DNA from: Atopobiaceae bacterium UBA1367
GTDB taxonomy: Bacteria > Actinomycetota > Coriobacteriia > Coriobacteriales > Atopobiaceae
Length of the DNA stretch: 64,000 nt
NCBI GenBank assembly: GCA_002305995.1
Contig: DBRN01000003.1
Location: forward strand, 170,830 to 234,829
Direction: 5' to 3'
Shown here: in pieces, positions 18,401-25,755 of the stretch
Position numbering within the stretch: position 1 is the first letter of the stretch
How the letters are laid out: each line of letters begins with the position of its first letter
Notes under the pieces: model-generated
Database searches by the model: none
Told to the model about the DNA's origin: nothing
What the model saw: only the letters and a program-made list of their open reading frames with translations
Translations under genes and position numbers: made by a program

Positions 18401-18447
18401 ATTCCCGGGTCAAGGCCTAGAACAAGGTAGGGACGAGAGGTATCCAT
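15403..18447 (-). CDS. cas9: Type II-C Cas9 RNA-guided endonuclease
   Basis: Cuts DNA matched by the crRNA:tracrRNA duplex. At 1014 residues it is in the compact II-C size range. RuvC-I has GLDPGIASCG (D13), followed by an Arg-rich bridge helix (RRNARSARRSTLRTSLRLK, about 54-72). RuvC-II is IHIELGRELKQS (E508). The HNH domain is EIDHILPYSRTCDDSRNNK with H593. RuvC-III is DRHHAVDAA (H739, D742). All nuclease residues are present, so the enzyme looks active. The minus-strand ATG follows GAGGAGCAGAC. It is encoded opposite to cas1-cas2, an unusual but known II-C layout. The PAM cannot be read from the sequence. Confidence 0.97.
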   Translation of the reverse strand: MDTSRPYLVLGLDPGIASCGFCLLDMTNNTILEMGSHLFEAPQNPKTKESHAVTRRNARSARRSTLRTSLRLKHCLKLLTKGGLVPDGADKAWLQSRKGDKPILTLRARGLDMLLSDRELAQVLYSLCSHRGYIPHGEGRTGETDDVEGRKVLNAVKRNSEVMASGRYRTVGEMLHAEGRSRNKGGDYTYCVYNSQIQDEIKALFRTQRRLGNEKASQKLENFYLECLTWEKEALEHDQRVYEMVGKCNYFPKLNRAAEADVSSELCRAYERLGHLVIVDEFGHETTLTKSWVNQYLAILFSPAPLKGNKDCKVRYSNIRKDLDLGGKSMFKGIAREQESKLEPFAPKTWRCLRSHGIPQEFLQRMLDDKELGDQVGEALTFASTEASLRTRLEFLDLTKNELEALCKLPFAGKLFKGYGSRSLKALGMLLDAFKDDSVRTLKDAEEASGLLALRLSDRSVRSRLLPPYAVYDPSCRNPVVLRAMGRMRRIVNALIRLYGVPDEIHIELGRELKQSKHEKKVISKRQKANEAANKKWAGVAAGVLGIEPEAVPKRIVRKLIMREEQSERDLYTGIPIPLETLIRDDRCCEIDHILPYSRTCDDSRNNKVLVFSKSNQDKRERTPYEWMNSGEDGIPSWDEYRNRIIATIKNPRKRANLLNTSLGDQKVQEGFLARNLNDSRYMSRAVKSYLEDSLAFPEDGRVKHVSAVAGGATGNLRWVWGLNFGKDGDKDRADDRHHAVDAAIIAACSDATVKKVAEVRALGRNSFKQMRESRLASTQPWPTFADEVIARRELVIPTRMVSHGVTGRVFEDTLYRLNDYTDDRGRYPIISVDKTINGKRQRKSIKAGNVFFNPDGSVKIIDGMAFLRLWLDPTARPNGKVKGKWYVEPVYYADIPAIKDGTYVPRACTIHVARVNWTPVPATALVSSPIVLFAGNSFIVDNHIGRFWSLDISGCRLDVRDIRDNQAPAPEFPVTPNSWGRETTVRILQEDCLGHCYDRITLRPDSSLFEVRR

Positions 18448-18659
18448 GTCTGCTCCTCACGTATTGTCATTCCTTCTGGAAGTATAGAGGACTCTCTAGA
18501 CATGGACTTTCGTGCAGCCTACGTTCTTGGAGGATGCCGCACGCTTCCTGAGCCCTTTCGAGCCTTCTTTTCCAGCTGACTGTCCTTCGCAATCATCATG
18601 GCAATCGTGGTCACGGACGTCCAGATGATAGGGGGGAGTGGCCCAGGCTCGTTGCCGGG

Positions 18660-18953
18660 ATGTGGTCGCTTCAGAGCGCGGAGTTGGAGAGTGAGGGAAC
18701 GCGCCAAATTGGTCGCGAAATCGGGATTGCGCTCGTGGCGTTGGCCGCGATTTGGTTCGTGGTCTACGTCGTACTCGCAGTCGTCGGGCAGGCTCTGAGT
18801 GCCCTTGTGTCACACCCGCGCGCCATACCCGACCAGGTCGACGCCATGCGGGGTGATGGTGAGAAGCTGAAGCGCTACAGGGCGCCGCCAGAGACCACCG
18901 CAGCCGAGTTCTACGAGGAGCCGAGGGTGAGAGGTGCTCGGATGTACATATGA
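18660..18953 (+). CDS. Small single-pass membrane protein, hypothetical
   Basis: A 97-residue ORF with one clear hydrophobic helix (GIALVALAAIWFVVYVVLAVV, residues 22-42) and a charged C-terminal half. Its stop overlaps the start of the next ORF as ATGA, which argues for a coupled pair. The ribosome site is weak and the region is repeat-free but GC-rich, where shadow ORFs are common. No family is recognised. Confidence 0.35.
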   Translation: MWSLQSAELESEGTRQIGREIGIALVALAAIWFVVYVVLAVVGQALSALVSHPRAIPDQVDAMRGDGEKLKRYRAPPETTAAEFYEEPRVRGARMYI

Positions 18954-19144
18954 CGAAAACATATATCATAGCTGACGGCATTAGGGTGACGCGCACCCTT
19001 CGGGATATCGCGAGGTCCATTGCATGCAAGGAGTGCTGCACCGAGGAGGCGGCTTACCTGTTCTTCGAGGGAGCGGTCCTCGAGGACTGGAAGTGCCAAT
19101 GCCGCGACGAGGCCGACACGGAGACCACAGCCTCGCGCCCCTAG
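18950..19144 (+). CDS. Small Cys-containing protein, hypothetical
   Basis: A 64-residue ORF overlapping the previous stop by four bases. It has the cysteines CKECC and KCQC, possibly a small metal site, and balanced composition. No family is recognised. Support comes mainly from the coupling and lack of a competing ORF. Confidence 0.33.
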   Translation: MTKTYIIADGIRVTRTLRDIARSIACKECCTEEAAYLFFEGAVLEDWKCQCRDEADTETTASRP

Positions 19145-19622
19145 GTCCCGGTCGCGTTTTGGTGCCGAAGCTTTCGACCAGGGCCCTGCAAAGGGTCCTG
19201 TTACCGCTCCTCCATGACGCGCACACGCATCCGCACATGACCCGAGAGAAGGAGCGGGGCCGGCAGCCAACATCAGAGGAGGGTCCGGTGAGGCTCGGGA
19301 CTCGAAGAGTGGTGAGGGTGCAGGGTACCAGGACCCATGCTCCCCGCACACGCGGATGACTCTTGATGCCTGTCTTGTGGATATGGACGAGCGGGGGAGC
19401 TGCTGCGGCTCTGCAACTTGCTCACTGTGAGACGGAGCAGTCCCACACTGGCGCATTCACCTCGGAGTGGCCCGAGGATCACGTCGCATCACGTTGAGAA
19501 GTAGAATAGTATTTTATTTCGTAATAAAAGCACTTTCTCCCCGCATTGCGGGAGCGTCGTACCCGCAGGGCAGAGGTGCGTGGAGCTCACATAGACGGGC
19601 GATCCTCTCGGCAGTGCCCTGC

Positions 19623-19659
19623 GGAACTACCCATAATAGAATCAATTATGGGTAGTTCC
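19623..19659. repeat. 15-bp perfect inverted repeat, copy 1 of a pair
   Basis: GGAACTACCCATAAT and its exact complement flank the 7-base centre AGAATCA. A diverged relative lies at 19715-19753. Confidence 0.75.
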
Positions 19660-19714
19660 GGAAAGATCGTACGGTACTCGCGCTAAATACCAGCAGGAAC
19701 TGTAGACGTTATCT

Positions 19715-19753
19715 CCCAATTACTCATAATGAAATCAGTTATGGGCAGTTGGG
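19715..19753. repeat. Imperfect inverted repeat, copy 2 of a pair
   Basis: CCCAATTACTCATAAT faces GTTATGGGCAGTTGGG around the 7-base centre GAAATCA. In RNA it would keep 12 standard pairs and three G-U pairs with one mismatch. Core and loop match the copy 92 bases upstream. Confidence 0.65.
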
Positions 19754-19942
19754 CGGGCCGCTTGCGGATGGACAACCGAGCGATCACGGGCAGACGCGCC
19801 CCCATGGAAGATCACGCGTCGGCACCACTCACCCCCAACCAATTGCCGACTCGCCCATCCCGTCCAACCAAGCTCCCCGCACCATATCGTATGCTTGTGG
19901 CGGACGAAGCGCGTTCTCGCGGCATGAGAGGGGTGCGATCGT

Positions 19943-20386
19943 ATGGGACGAAAGCTAGGTTGGCATTGCGATAACTGCGCGCGTGGCGAGGTGTTTCATC
20001 TAGGCTACAGCGCTAAGGCACTCAATCCTCCCGACTTCGTCGAGGAGGCCGTCGCCGGCGTCCACGGAAGCCTTCTCAAGGCCCTCATGAGCGATGACGC
20101 GCGCGTGCACGTTGACGTGCGCATGCGGGGCGCCCACTTCCGCTGCCCCTACTGCCAGCGCATCTACAGTGGCAAGGTGGCCTACCTGCAGGATGACTCC
20201 GGAGCCATCTTCCGCCACACCATCGCCCCCGCGCGCTGTCCCCACTGCAACACGGTGGTTGACAACGAGGCGTCGGGCGTGCGCGTCCGCTCCAAGGGCA
20301 TCCAGCGCTATGTCGATCACATCTGGACCGTGGGCTGCCCCACATGCGGCAGCGAGGTCGAGCACATCGACGTGGACTGGAGCTAG
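19943..20386 (+). CDS. Zinc-ribbon protein, hypothetical
   Basis: A 147-residue cytoplasmic protein with four CxxC knuckles: CDNC near residue 9, CPYC in the middle, CPHC and CPTC towards the end. These would form two zinc ribbons around a beta-rich core. The ATG at 19943 follows GAGAGGGGTGCGATC. No named family is recognised. It stands alone, followed by a low-complexity GGGCTGG-type tandem stretch. Confidence 0.65.
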   Translation: MGRKLGWHCDNCARGEVFHLGYSAKALNPPDFVEEAVAGVHGSLLKALMSDDARVHVDVRMRGAHFRCPYCQRIYSGKVAYLQDDSGAIFRHTIAPARCPHCNTVVDNEASGVRVRSKGIQRYVDHIWTVGCPTCGSEVEHIDVDWS

Positions 20387-20440
20387 GAGCTAGGGCTGGG
20401 GCTAGGGCTGGAACTGGAATTGCGGCTGGGGCCGGAGCGA
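20386..20440 (+). repeat. GGGCTAGGGCTGG low-complexity tandem stretch
   Basis: Short imperfect repeats of GGGCTGGG/GCTAGGGCT and relatives extend directly from the stop of the zinc-ribbon gene. Likely replication slippage; no function is evident. Confidence 0.6.
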
Positions 20441-20595
20441 GGCCCGGAGCGAGGGTGCGGGCTGCCCGAGTGTCCGGGCCATCGGCAGGCGAGGGCGCCC
20501 CGGCTTTCGGCAGCCTGTTGCTCGATACGTGAGCGTGCGGGGAGGCCGTCCCATGACGTCCTCCCCGCATCTTGCCCCCATGTCCCGACAAGGGC

Positions 20596-21075
20596 CTAGA
20601 TCAGGCTGGCGATGCTCTCCTCGATCTTGGCGGGCTCCGTGGCGGGGGCAAAGCGGGCCACCACGTTGCCCTCGCGGTCGACGAGGAATTTGGTGAAGTT
20701 CCACTTGATCTTCTTGCCGCCCAAGCCGCCCTTCTGTGCCTTGAGCCAGGTGTAGAGCGGGTCCTCGTTCTCGCCGTTCACGTCGATCTTGGAGAACTGG
20801 GGGAAGGTCATCGAGAAGCGGCCCACGCAGAACTCGTGGATCTCGGCATCGCTGCCCGGCGCCTGGTTGCCAAACTGGTTGCAGGGGAAGTCGAGGATCT
20901 CGAAGCCGCGGTCGTGATACGTCTCGTAGAGCTCTTGCAGGCCCACATACTGCGGGGTGAAGCCGCAGCCGGTGGCCGTGTTGACGATGAGCAGGACCTT
21001 GCCCTTGAAGTCGACGAGGCTGCGCTCGGTGCCGTCCTGGGCGGTTACGGTGAAGTCGTAGATGCTGCTTGGCAT
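20596..21075 (-). CDS. Glutathione peroxidase family thiol peroxidase
   Basis: Reduces hydroperoxides in the cytoplasm, most likely with thioredoxin since Coriobacteriia lack abundant glutathione. The 159-residue protein has the active-site run NTATGCGFTPQY with C37 in place of selenocysteine, plus FPCNQFGNQ (Gln) and WNFTKFLVD (Trp/Asn), completing the catalytic tetrad. The length is standard. It is a single-gene unit; the upstream 240 bases on this strand hold the likely promoter. Confidence 0.93.
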   Translation of the reverse strand: MPSSIYDFTVTAQDGTERSLVDFKGKVLLIVNTATGCGFTPQYVGLQELYETYHDRGFEILDFPCNQFGNQAPGSDAEIHEFCVGRFSMTFPQFSKIDVNGENEDPLYTWLKAQKGGLGGKKIKWNFTKFLVDREGNVVARFAPATEPAKIEESIASLI

Positions 21076-21315
21076 GATGTCTCTCCTTGTCGTCGTGTCG
21101 TTCTCCTGATACTAGCACACTAAAATTTAGTACACAATATAAATGGAGAAGGAACGTCCGCCTAGGCGGCACCGGTGTCGAACGATGCCGATGTCAATGG
21201 GGGCGAGAACGATACCACTTGGCATACTCAACCCGTCACTCACTAGGTTCTCGGCAAAAGCTCACCGAGGCTTGCAGCATAATGAACATCATTGGAGCGC
21301 TGGAAGGAGCTTACG

Positions 21316-22245
21316 TTGATTTACACCGTGACTTTGAACCCGGCCATCGACTACGTGATGCATCCGTTGACGCTGGACATGGGGTTCACCAACAGGTCCT
21401 CAAACGAGGAGATCCACTGCGGCGGGAATGGCATCAATGTCTCCACTCTCCTCAACGAGCTGGGCGTCATCAACGTCGCCTTCGGCATCGTTGCGGGGTT
21501 TACGGGCGAGTACCTTGTGAATCGCCTGCAGGAGAAGGGCATCTCCTGCAACTTCGTGAAGCTTGACCGCGGCTACACCCGCATCAACGTCAAGATGAAC
21601 GGCATCGTCATGACCATCGTCAACGGCATGGGTCCCAAGATCCCGCTGAAGAAGGTCGACGAGCTGCTGGGTCGCATCGATGGTCTCGCCCCTGGCGACA
21701 CCCTGGTGCTGACGGGCTCCATCCCCAAGTCCCTGCCCGAGGAAATGTACAACATCATCATGAAGACCCTCGAGGGCCGCGGCATCCGCTTTGTCGTCGA
21801 CGCCCCGGGCTCGCTGCTCATGGAGTCGCTCGACCGAGAGCCGTTCCTGATCAAGCCCAACAACCACGAGGTCGGCCGTATCTTTGGGGCCAACCCCGAG
21901 ACGCCCGAGGAGTGCATCCCCTTCGCCAAGGAGCTGCACGAGCGCGGCGCCCAGAACGTCATCGTCTCCTGCGGTGGCCACGGCGCCCTGCTCTACGACG
22001 AGTTTGGCAACATCCACACCGTGCCGACCGCCAAGATCCGCCTGGTCAACGCCACGGGTGCCGGCGACTCGATGGTCGCGGGCTTTGTGGCGAAGACCGA
22101 TGCGGGCGAGGACTACGAGACGGCGCTGCGATTTGCCTCGGCCTGCGGTTCCGCCACGGCGGCCTCCAAGGGTATCGCCAAGCACAGCACGATCATGCGT
22201 GTGCTCAGGGCCTTGGAGAAGGTCATCGCGGCGCAGGGCGCATAG
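21316..22245 (+). CDS. 1-phosphofructokinase / PfkB-family sugar phosphate kinase
   Basis: Phosphorylates fructose-1-phosphate or tagatose-6-phosphate for glycolysis. TTG at 21316 is chosen because AAGGAGCTTACG sits directly before it; an upstream in-frame ATG at 21292 lacks a site. The 309-residue protein opens with LIYTVTLNPAIDYV, carries GGNGINVS and ends with the catalytic NATGAGDSMVAGF, hallmarks of the FruK/LacC branch. It is followed after 95 bases by PTS enzyme I, so it fits PTS sugar use, although no sugar-specific EII gene is here. Confidence 0.87.
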   Translation: MIYTVTLNPAIDYVMHPLTLDMGFTNRSSNEEIHCGGNGINVSTLLNELGVINVAFGIVAGFTGEYLVNRLQEKGISCNFVKLDRGYTRINVKMNGIVMTIVNGMGPKIPLKKVDELLGRIDGLAPGDTLVLTGSIPKSLPEEMYNIIMKTLEGRGIRFVVDAPGSLLMESLDREPFLIKPNNHEVGRIFGANPETPEECIPFAKELHERGAQNVIVSCGGHGALLYDEFGNIHTVPTAKIRLVNATGAGDSMVAGFVAKTDAGEDYETALRFASACGSATAASKGIAKHSTIMRVLRALEKVIAAQGA

Positions 22246-22263
22246 ACGACATACCGGTACCAT

Positions 22264-22286
22264 GCGGGGCCTCAGGGCCCCGCTTT
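22264..22286 (+). terminator. Hairpin between the sugar kinase and ptsI
   Basis: GCGGGGCC and GGCCCCGC pair around a TCAG loop and are followed by TTT. A weak terminator or attenuator between the two genes. Confidence 0.6.
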
Positions 22287-22340
22287 GCATAGCTGTTCGC
22301 ACGCAGGGTCATGTAGGTCTTTGTCAACAGGAGGTATCGT

Positions 22341-24044
22341 ATGTTTGAGGGCGTCAACGCTTCTGACGGAATTGGCATCGGTGTCGCGCAGGTCGCCATT
22401 GCTCCCGACCTGTCCTTTGTGCCGGTCAAGGTCGAGGATGCTGCAGCCGAGAAGGCGCGTTTCCTGGAGGCTCGCGACAAGTTCGTGACTGCCACCGAGG
22501 CCCAGATCGAGCGCATGAAGGCCAACGGGCTCGAGAAGGAGGCCGGCATCATGACGGCCCACATCGAGTTCGGCACCGACGATGGCATCAGGGAGATGGT
22601 CGAGACCGCCATCGACGGCGGCATCTGCGCCGAGCAGGCCGTCACCGATGCCTACGACATGTACTACAACATGTTCTCCGGCATGGAGGACGAGCTCTTC
22701 CGCGAGCGCGCTGCCGACGTCGCCGACGTCAAGATCGCCCTGCTGGCGGACCTTCTGGGCAAGGAGGTCGTCGACCTCTCCTCGCTGCCCGAGCACTCGA
22801 TCGTCATCGTGGAGGAGCTCACGCCCTCGATGACTGCCGACATCGACAAGGACAACGTGGCGGCCATCGTCACCGAGACCGGTGGGCGCACCTCCCACGC
22901 CGCCATCATCTGCCGCGCTCTCGAGATCCCTGCGGTCCTGTCCGTGCCCGAGGCCACCAAGAACATCAAGCCTGGCCTGCTCTGCATCGTTGACGGCGCA
23001 AAGGGTGTCGTCATCGTCGATCCGAGCGATGACGAGCTGACCGACTACCGCGACAAGGCCAAGAAGCTGGCCGAGGACAAGGCCGCCCTCGAGGCCTTCC
23101 GCGGCGTTCCCAGCAGGACCGCCGATGGCATCGAGAAGATCCTTGTCGCCAACATCGGCAACCCCAACGACGCCAACGCTGCCATCGAGCATGATGCGGA
23201 GGGCGTCGGCCTGTTCCGCTCCGAGTTCCTGTTCATGGATGCCCAGGAGCTTCCCTCCGAGGAGGAGCAGTTTGCCGCGTACCAGAAGGTCGCCCTGCGC
23301 ATGAAGAACCAGCCGGTCATCATCCGCACGCTTGACATAGGCGGCGACAAGGAGATCCCCTACATGGATCTCCCGAAGGAAGAGAACCCGTTCCTGGGCT
23401 ATCGCGCCATCCGCTACTGCCTCAACAACCCCGAGGAGTACAAGGTCCAGCTCCGCGCCCTCCTGCGCGCCTCGGCCTTCGGCGATGTCAAGATCATGGT
23501 TCCGCTGGTGACCTGCATCGATGAGATCCGCAAGGTCAAGGCCCTCGTCAAGGAGTGCATGGCCGAGCTCGACGCCCGCGGGGTCAAGTACAATCCCGAC
23601 ATCGAGATCGGCACCATGGTCGAGACGCCCGCCTCGTCGCTGATAGCCGACATCCTCGCCGCCGAGTGCGACTTCTTCTCCATCGGCACCAACGACCTCA
23701 TCGGCTACACCATGTGCGCCGACCGTGGCCAGGACAAGGTGGCCTACCTCTACAATCCGTATCAGCCTGCCGTGCTGCGCTCGCTGCAGCGCATCATCGG
23801 CGAGGCCAACAAGGCGGGGATCATGGCCGGCATGTGCGGCGAGGCTGCAGCCGACCCCCTGTTCATCCCCGTCCTCATCGGCTTCGGCCTGGACGAGTTC
23901 TCCGTGTCCGCGCCCTCCATCCTCAAGGCGCGTCGCGTCATCTCCCAGTGGACCAAGGAGGAGGCCGACGCCCTGGTCGCCAAGATCATGCAGTTCAAGA
24001 CCGATGCTGAGGTCAAGGCCGCGTTGCAGGCCGCTGCCAAGTAG
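22341..24044 (+). CDS. ptsI: PTS enzyme I (phosphoenolpyruvate-protein phosphotransferase)
   Basis: Transfers phosphate from PEP to HPr, starting all PTS sugar uptake. The 567-residue length is standard. The phospho-histidine loop GGRTSHAAIICRALEIPA (H186) is present. Further signatures are EGVGLFRSEFLFM, the PEP-binding FFSIGTNDLIGYTMCADR and MCGEAAADP. The ATG follows AACAGGAGGTATCGT, a strong ribosome site. HPr is not encoded nearby. A good terminator follows. Confidence 0.97.
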   Translation: MFEGVNASDGIGIGVAQVAIAPDLSFVPVKVEDAAAEKARFLEARDKFVTATEAQIERMKANGLEKEAGIMTAHIEFGTDDGIREMVETAIDGGICAEQAVTDAYDMYYNMFSGMEDELFRERAADVADVKIALLADLLGKEVVDLSSLPEHSIVIVEELTPSMTADIDKDNVAAIVTETGGRTSHAAIICRALEIPAVLSVPEATKNIKPGLLCIVDGAKGVVIVDPSDDELTDYRDKAKKLAEDKAALEAFRGVPSRTADGIEKILVANIGNPNDANAAIEHDAEGVGLFRSEFLFMDAQELPSEEEQFAAYQKVALRMKNQPVIIRTLDIGGDKEIPYMDLPKEENPFLGYRAIRYCLNNPEEYKVQLRALLRASAFGDVKIMVPLVTCIDEIRKVKALVKECMAELDARGVKYNPDIEIGTMVETPASSLIADILAAECDFFSIGTNDLIGYTMCADRGQDKVAYLYNPYQPAVLRSLQRIIGEANKAGIMAGMCGEAAADPLFIPVLIGFGLDEFSVSAPSILKARRVISQWTKEEADALVAKIMQFKTDAEVKAALQAAAK

Positions 24045-24070
24045 GTGTAGCTCTCATCGCGTGGCAAGGG

Positions 24071-24098
24071 GAGGGGCCCTACGGGCCCCTCCTTTTTT
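24071..24098 (+). terminator. Rho-independent terminator of ptsI
   Basis: GAGGGGCCC and GGGCCCCTC form a 9-bp stem with a 3-base loop followed by CTTTTTTC. Confidence 0.92.
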
Positions 24099-24179
24099 CA
24101 CCGGCTCTTGGCCTGACCGGCATGCCTGAGAGAGTGGCATTGCCCTGCTGGGGGTGGGTTGTGGCAGCGAACGAGGCTT

Positions 24180-24605
24180 CACGGAAATTTGTCTGTAGGT
24201 TTTGGTGGCCTTGAGATATTGATGCACCTACAAATTAGTTCGTAGGTCTTTTTTCGTAGCTGTAAATTCAGATTTTCGATTGGGTCATCGAAAAGTGCAG
24301 ACAAATCGAAAATAACTCTCTTAGGGCGATGAATTCGCGCCGACAAATCAACTTGTCTGCATTTGGCCAAACGCCATCCAAGGCATGGGGCGATCTCCAG
24401 AGCAACAGTTTCCCAAAATGCAGACAAGTTGATTTGTCGGCGCAGCATTGGCTTGGTTCAGGACCGAAGGAGAGTTTGTCTGTACTTTTGAAGTTGGGAC
24501 AGGCGTAGGGGTGACCTTCGGTAGTCAAAATCAACAGACAATCTAATTTGTAGGTGGGGTTTGTTTTCGAGCTCCGAATAAAGTGCAGACAAACTCAGGA
24601 AGGGG
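24180..24605. repeat. Intergenic dyad repeats, locus C
   Basis: The 715-base gap between ptsI and the BMP operon has no gene but at least eight members of the dyad family seen at 7.4 and 9.2 kb. Examples are AAATTTGTCTGTAGG at 24183, GTGCAGACAAATCG at 24295, GCAGACAAGTTGATTTGT near 24419 (identical 18 bases to the 7525 copy), GAGTTTGTCTGTACTTTT near 24472 and AAAGTGCAGACAAAC near 24581. Copies alternate in orientation. Confidence 0.65.
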
Positions 24606-24673
24606 CTTGAAGCCTGTGCTGGGCGCTCCCTCGCTCGGCAATCCCGCAGGTGCGAGACGCCTGGAAGCGTCCC

Positions 24674-24723
24674 CCACAGAAGGGCAGGCCAGAGACGAAG
24701 GTCTCTGGCCTGCCCTTCTGTGG
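24674..24723 (-). terminator. 23-bp perfect hairpin after the BMP-type importer operon
   Basis: Arms at 24674-24696 and 24701-24723 are exact complements around a GAAG loop, 36 bases beyond the last stop of the minus-strand operon. There is no T-run. Its position makes termination the natural role. Confidence 0.7.
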
Positions 24724-24759
24724 TCCCTGGTCTTGCGCACGACCTGTCCCGGCCGCTAG

Positions 24760-25755
24760 CTAGCGCTCCTCGCGGAAGTACGGCAAGCCCAGGCTCTCCG
24801 GAGGTTGGTTCTCACGCCTGCTCCTCATGCTGGTTATGATCAGCACGACGATGGTGACGAGGTAGGGGAGCATCTTGTAGAGCTCCTTGATCGCAAGGTT
24901 TTTGCCTGTGGGAATGAACAGGTACAGGATGTACAACCCCCCAAACAGGATCGAGGCGGGGATGCTCACGTTGGGGCGCCAGATGGTGAAGATGACCAGC
25001 GCGATGGCGAGCCAGCCGCGGTCACCGAAGGCGTCGTTGGACCAGATGCCGTTGGCGTAGTCCATGACGTAGTAGAGGCCGCCCAGCCCAGCGATCATGC
25101 AGCCACCACACGTGGCGATGTACTTGTAGCGCGTGATGTTGATGCCGGCAGCGTCAGCGGTTGCGGGGTCTTCGCCGATGGCGCGCAGCTGCAGCCCGAC
25201 TCGCGTCCTGTTAAGGATGTACGACGCAACCAACGCAATGGCAATGGCGACGTAGGCCAAGAAGCCAAACGAGAGGAACACCTGGCCAAACCATCCCATG
25301 GAGCTCGCAAAGGGAAGCGCCGTCCTGAAGAGCCGACTGGTGGTTCCCAGCGAGATGGTGGGGACGTCGGCGCCGGTGAGCTTGATGAGCGACCCACCGA
25401 AGAAGTTGCCGAAGCCCACGCCAAAGGTGGTCATGGCAAGGCCCGTGACGTTCTGGTTGGCTCGCAGGTTGACCGTGAGGAAGCAGTACAGCAGACCCAT
25501 GAGCAGCGATCCCAGCAGACAGCACGTCACGGGAATGGCGATGCCAAGGAAGGCGTTGATCTGCGAGGGATCGCTCAGGCTGCGCTCGTACATGAACGAG
25601 CCGATGACGCCGCAGATGCCGCCCACGTACATGACGCCCGGGATGCCGAGGTTGAGGTTGCCGGACTTCTCGGTGACGATCTCCCCGGTGCTGCCCAGGA
25701 GAAGGGGGATGCTCTGGGCAACCGCCCTCGGTATGAATGAGACCAGGTCAATCAT
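24760..25755 (-). CDS. Nucleoside ABC transporter permease (NupC/YufQ-like)
   Basis: Second permease of a BMP-type importer for purine nucleosides. The 331-residue protein has about nine hydrophobic segments and the branched-chain-permease-like features NLGIPGVMYVGG and GEDPATADAAGINITRYKY (EAA-like loop). Its start overlaps the stop of the upstream permease by 8 bases. It is the last gene of an xpt-BMP-ATPase-permease-permease unit on the minus strand. Confidence 0.92.
   Translation of the reverse strand: MIDLVSFIPRAVAQSIPLLLGSTGEIVTEKSGNLNLGIPGVMYVGGICGVIGSFMYERSLSDPSQINAFLGIAIPVTCCLLGSLLMGLLYCFLTVNLRANQNVTGLAMTTFGVGFGNFFGGSLIKLTGADVPTISLGTTSRLFRTALPFASSMGWFGQVFLSFGFLAYVAIAIALVASYILNRTRVGLQLRAIGEDPATADAAGINITRYKYIATCGGCMIAGLGGLYYVMDYANGIWSNDAFGDRGWLAIALVIFTIWRPNVSIPASILFGGLYILYLFIPTGKNLAIKELYKMLPYLVTIVVLIITSMRSRRENQPPESLGLPYFREER

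Larger units (their letters stand above)
19145..19942. other. Gene-free interval with related hairpins
   Basis: No convincing gene is seen across about 800 bases. The interval holds an AT-rich dyad near 19512-19529 (TTTTATT..AATAAAA) and two related hairpins described separately at 19623 and 19715. The flanking genes are the small ORF pair and the zinc-ribbon gene. Confidence 0.5.

Noticed and set aside
24179..24740. Minus-strand ORFs with repeated DKSTCLHF/TYKSTCLH-like peptides
   Set aside because: The peptide repeats come from the intergenic dyad family; frames are short and lack ribosome sites.
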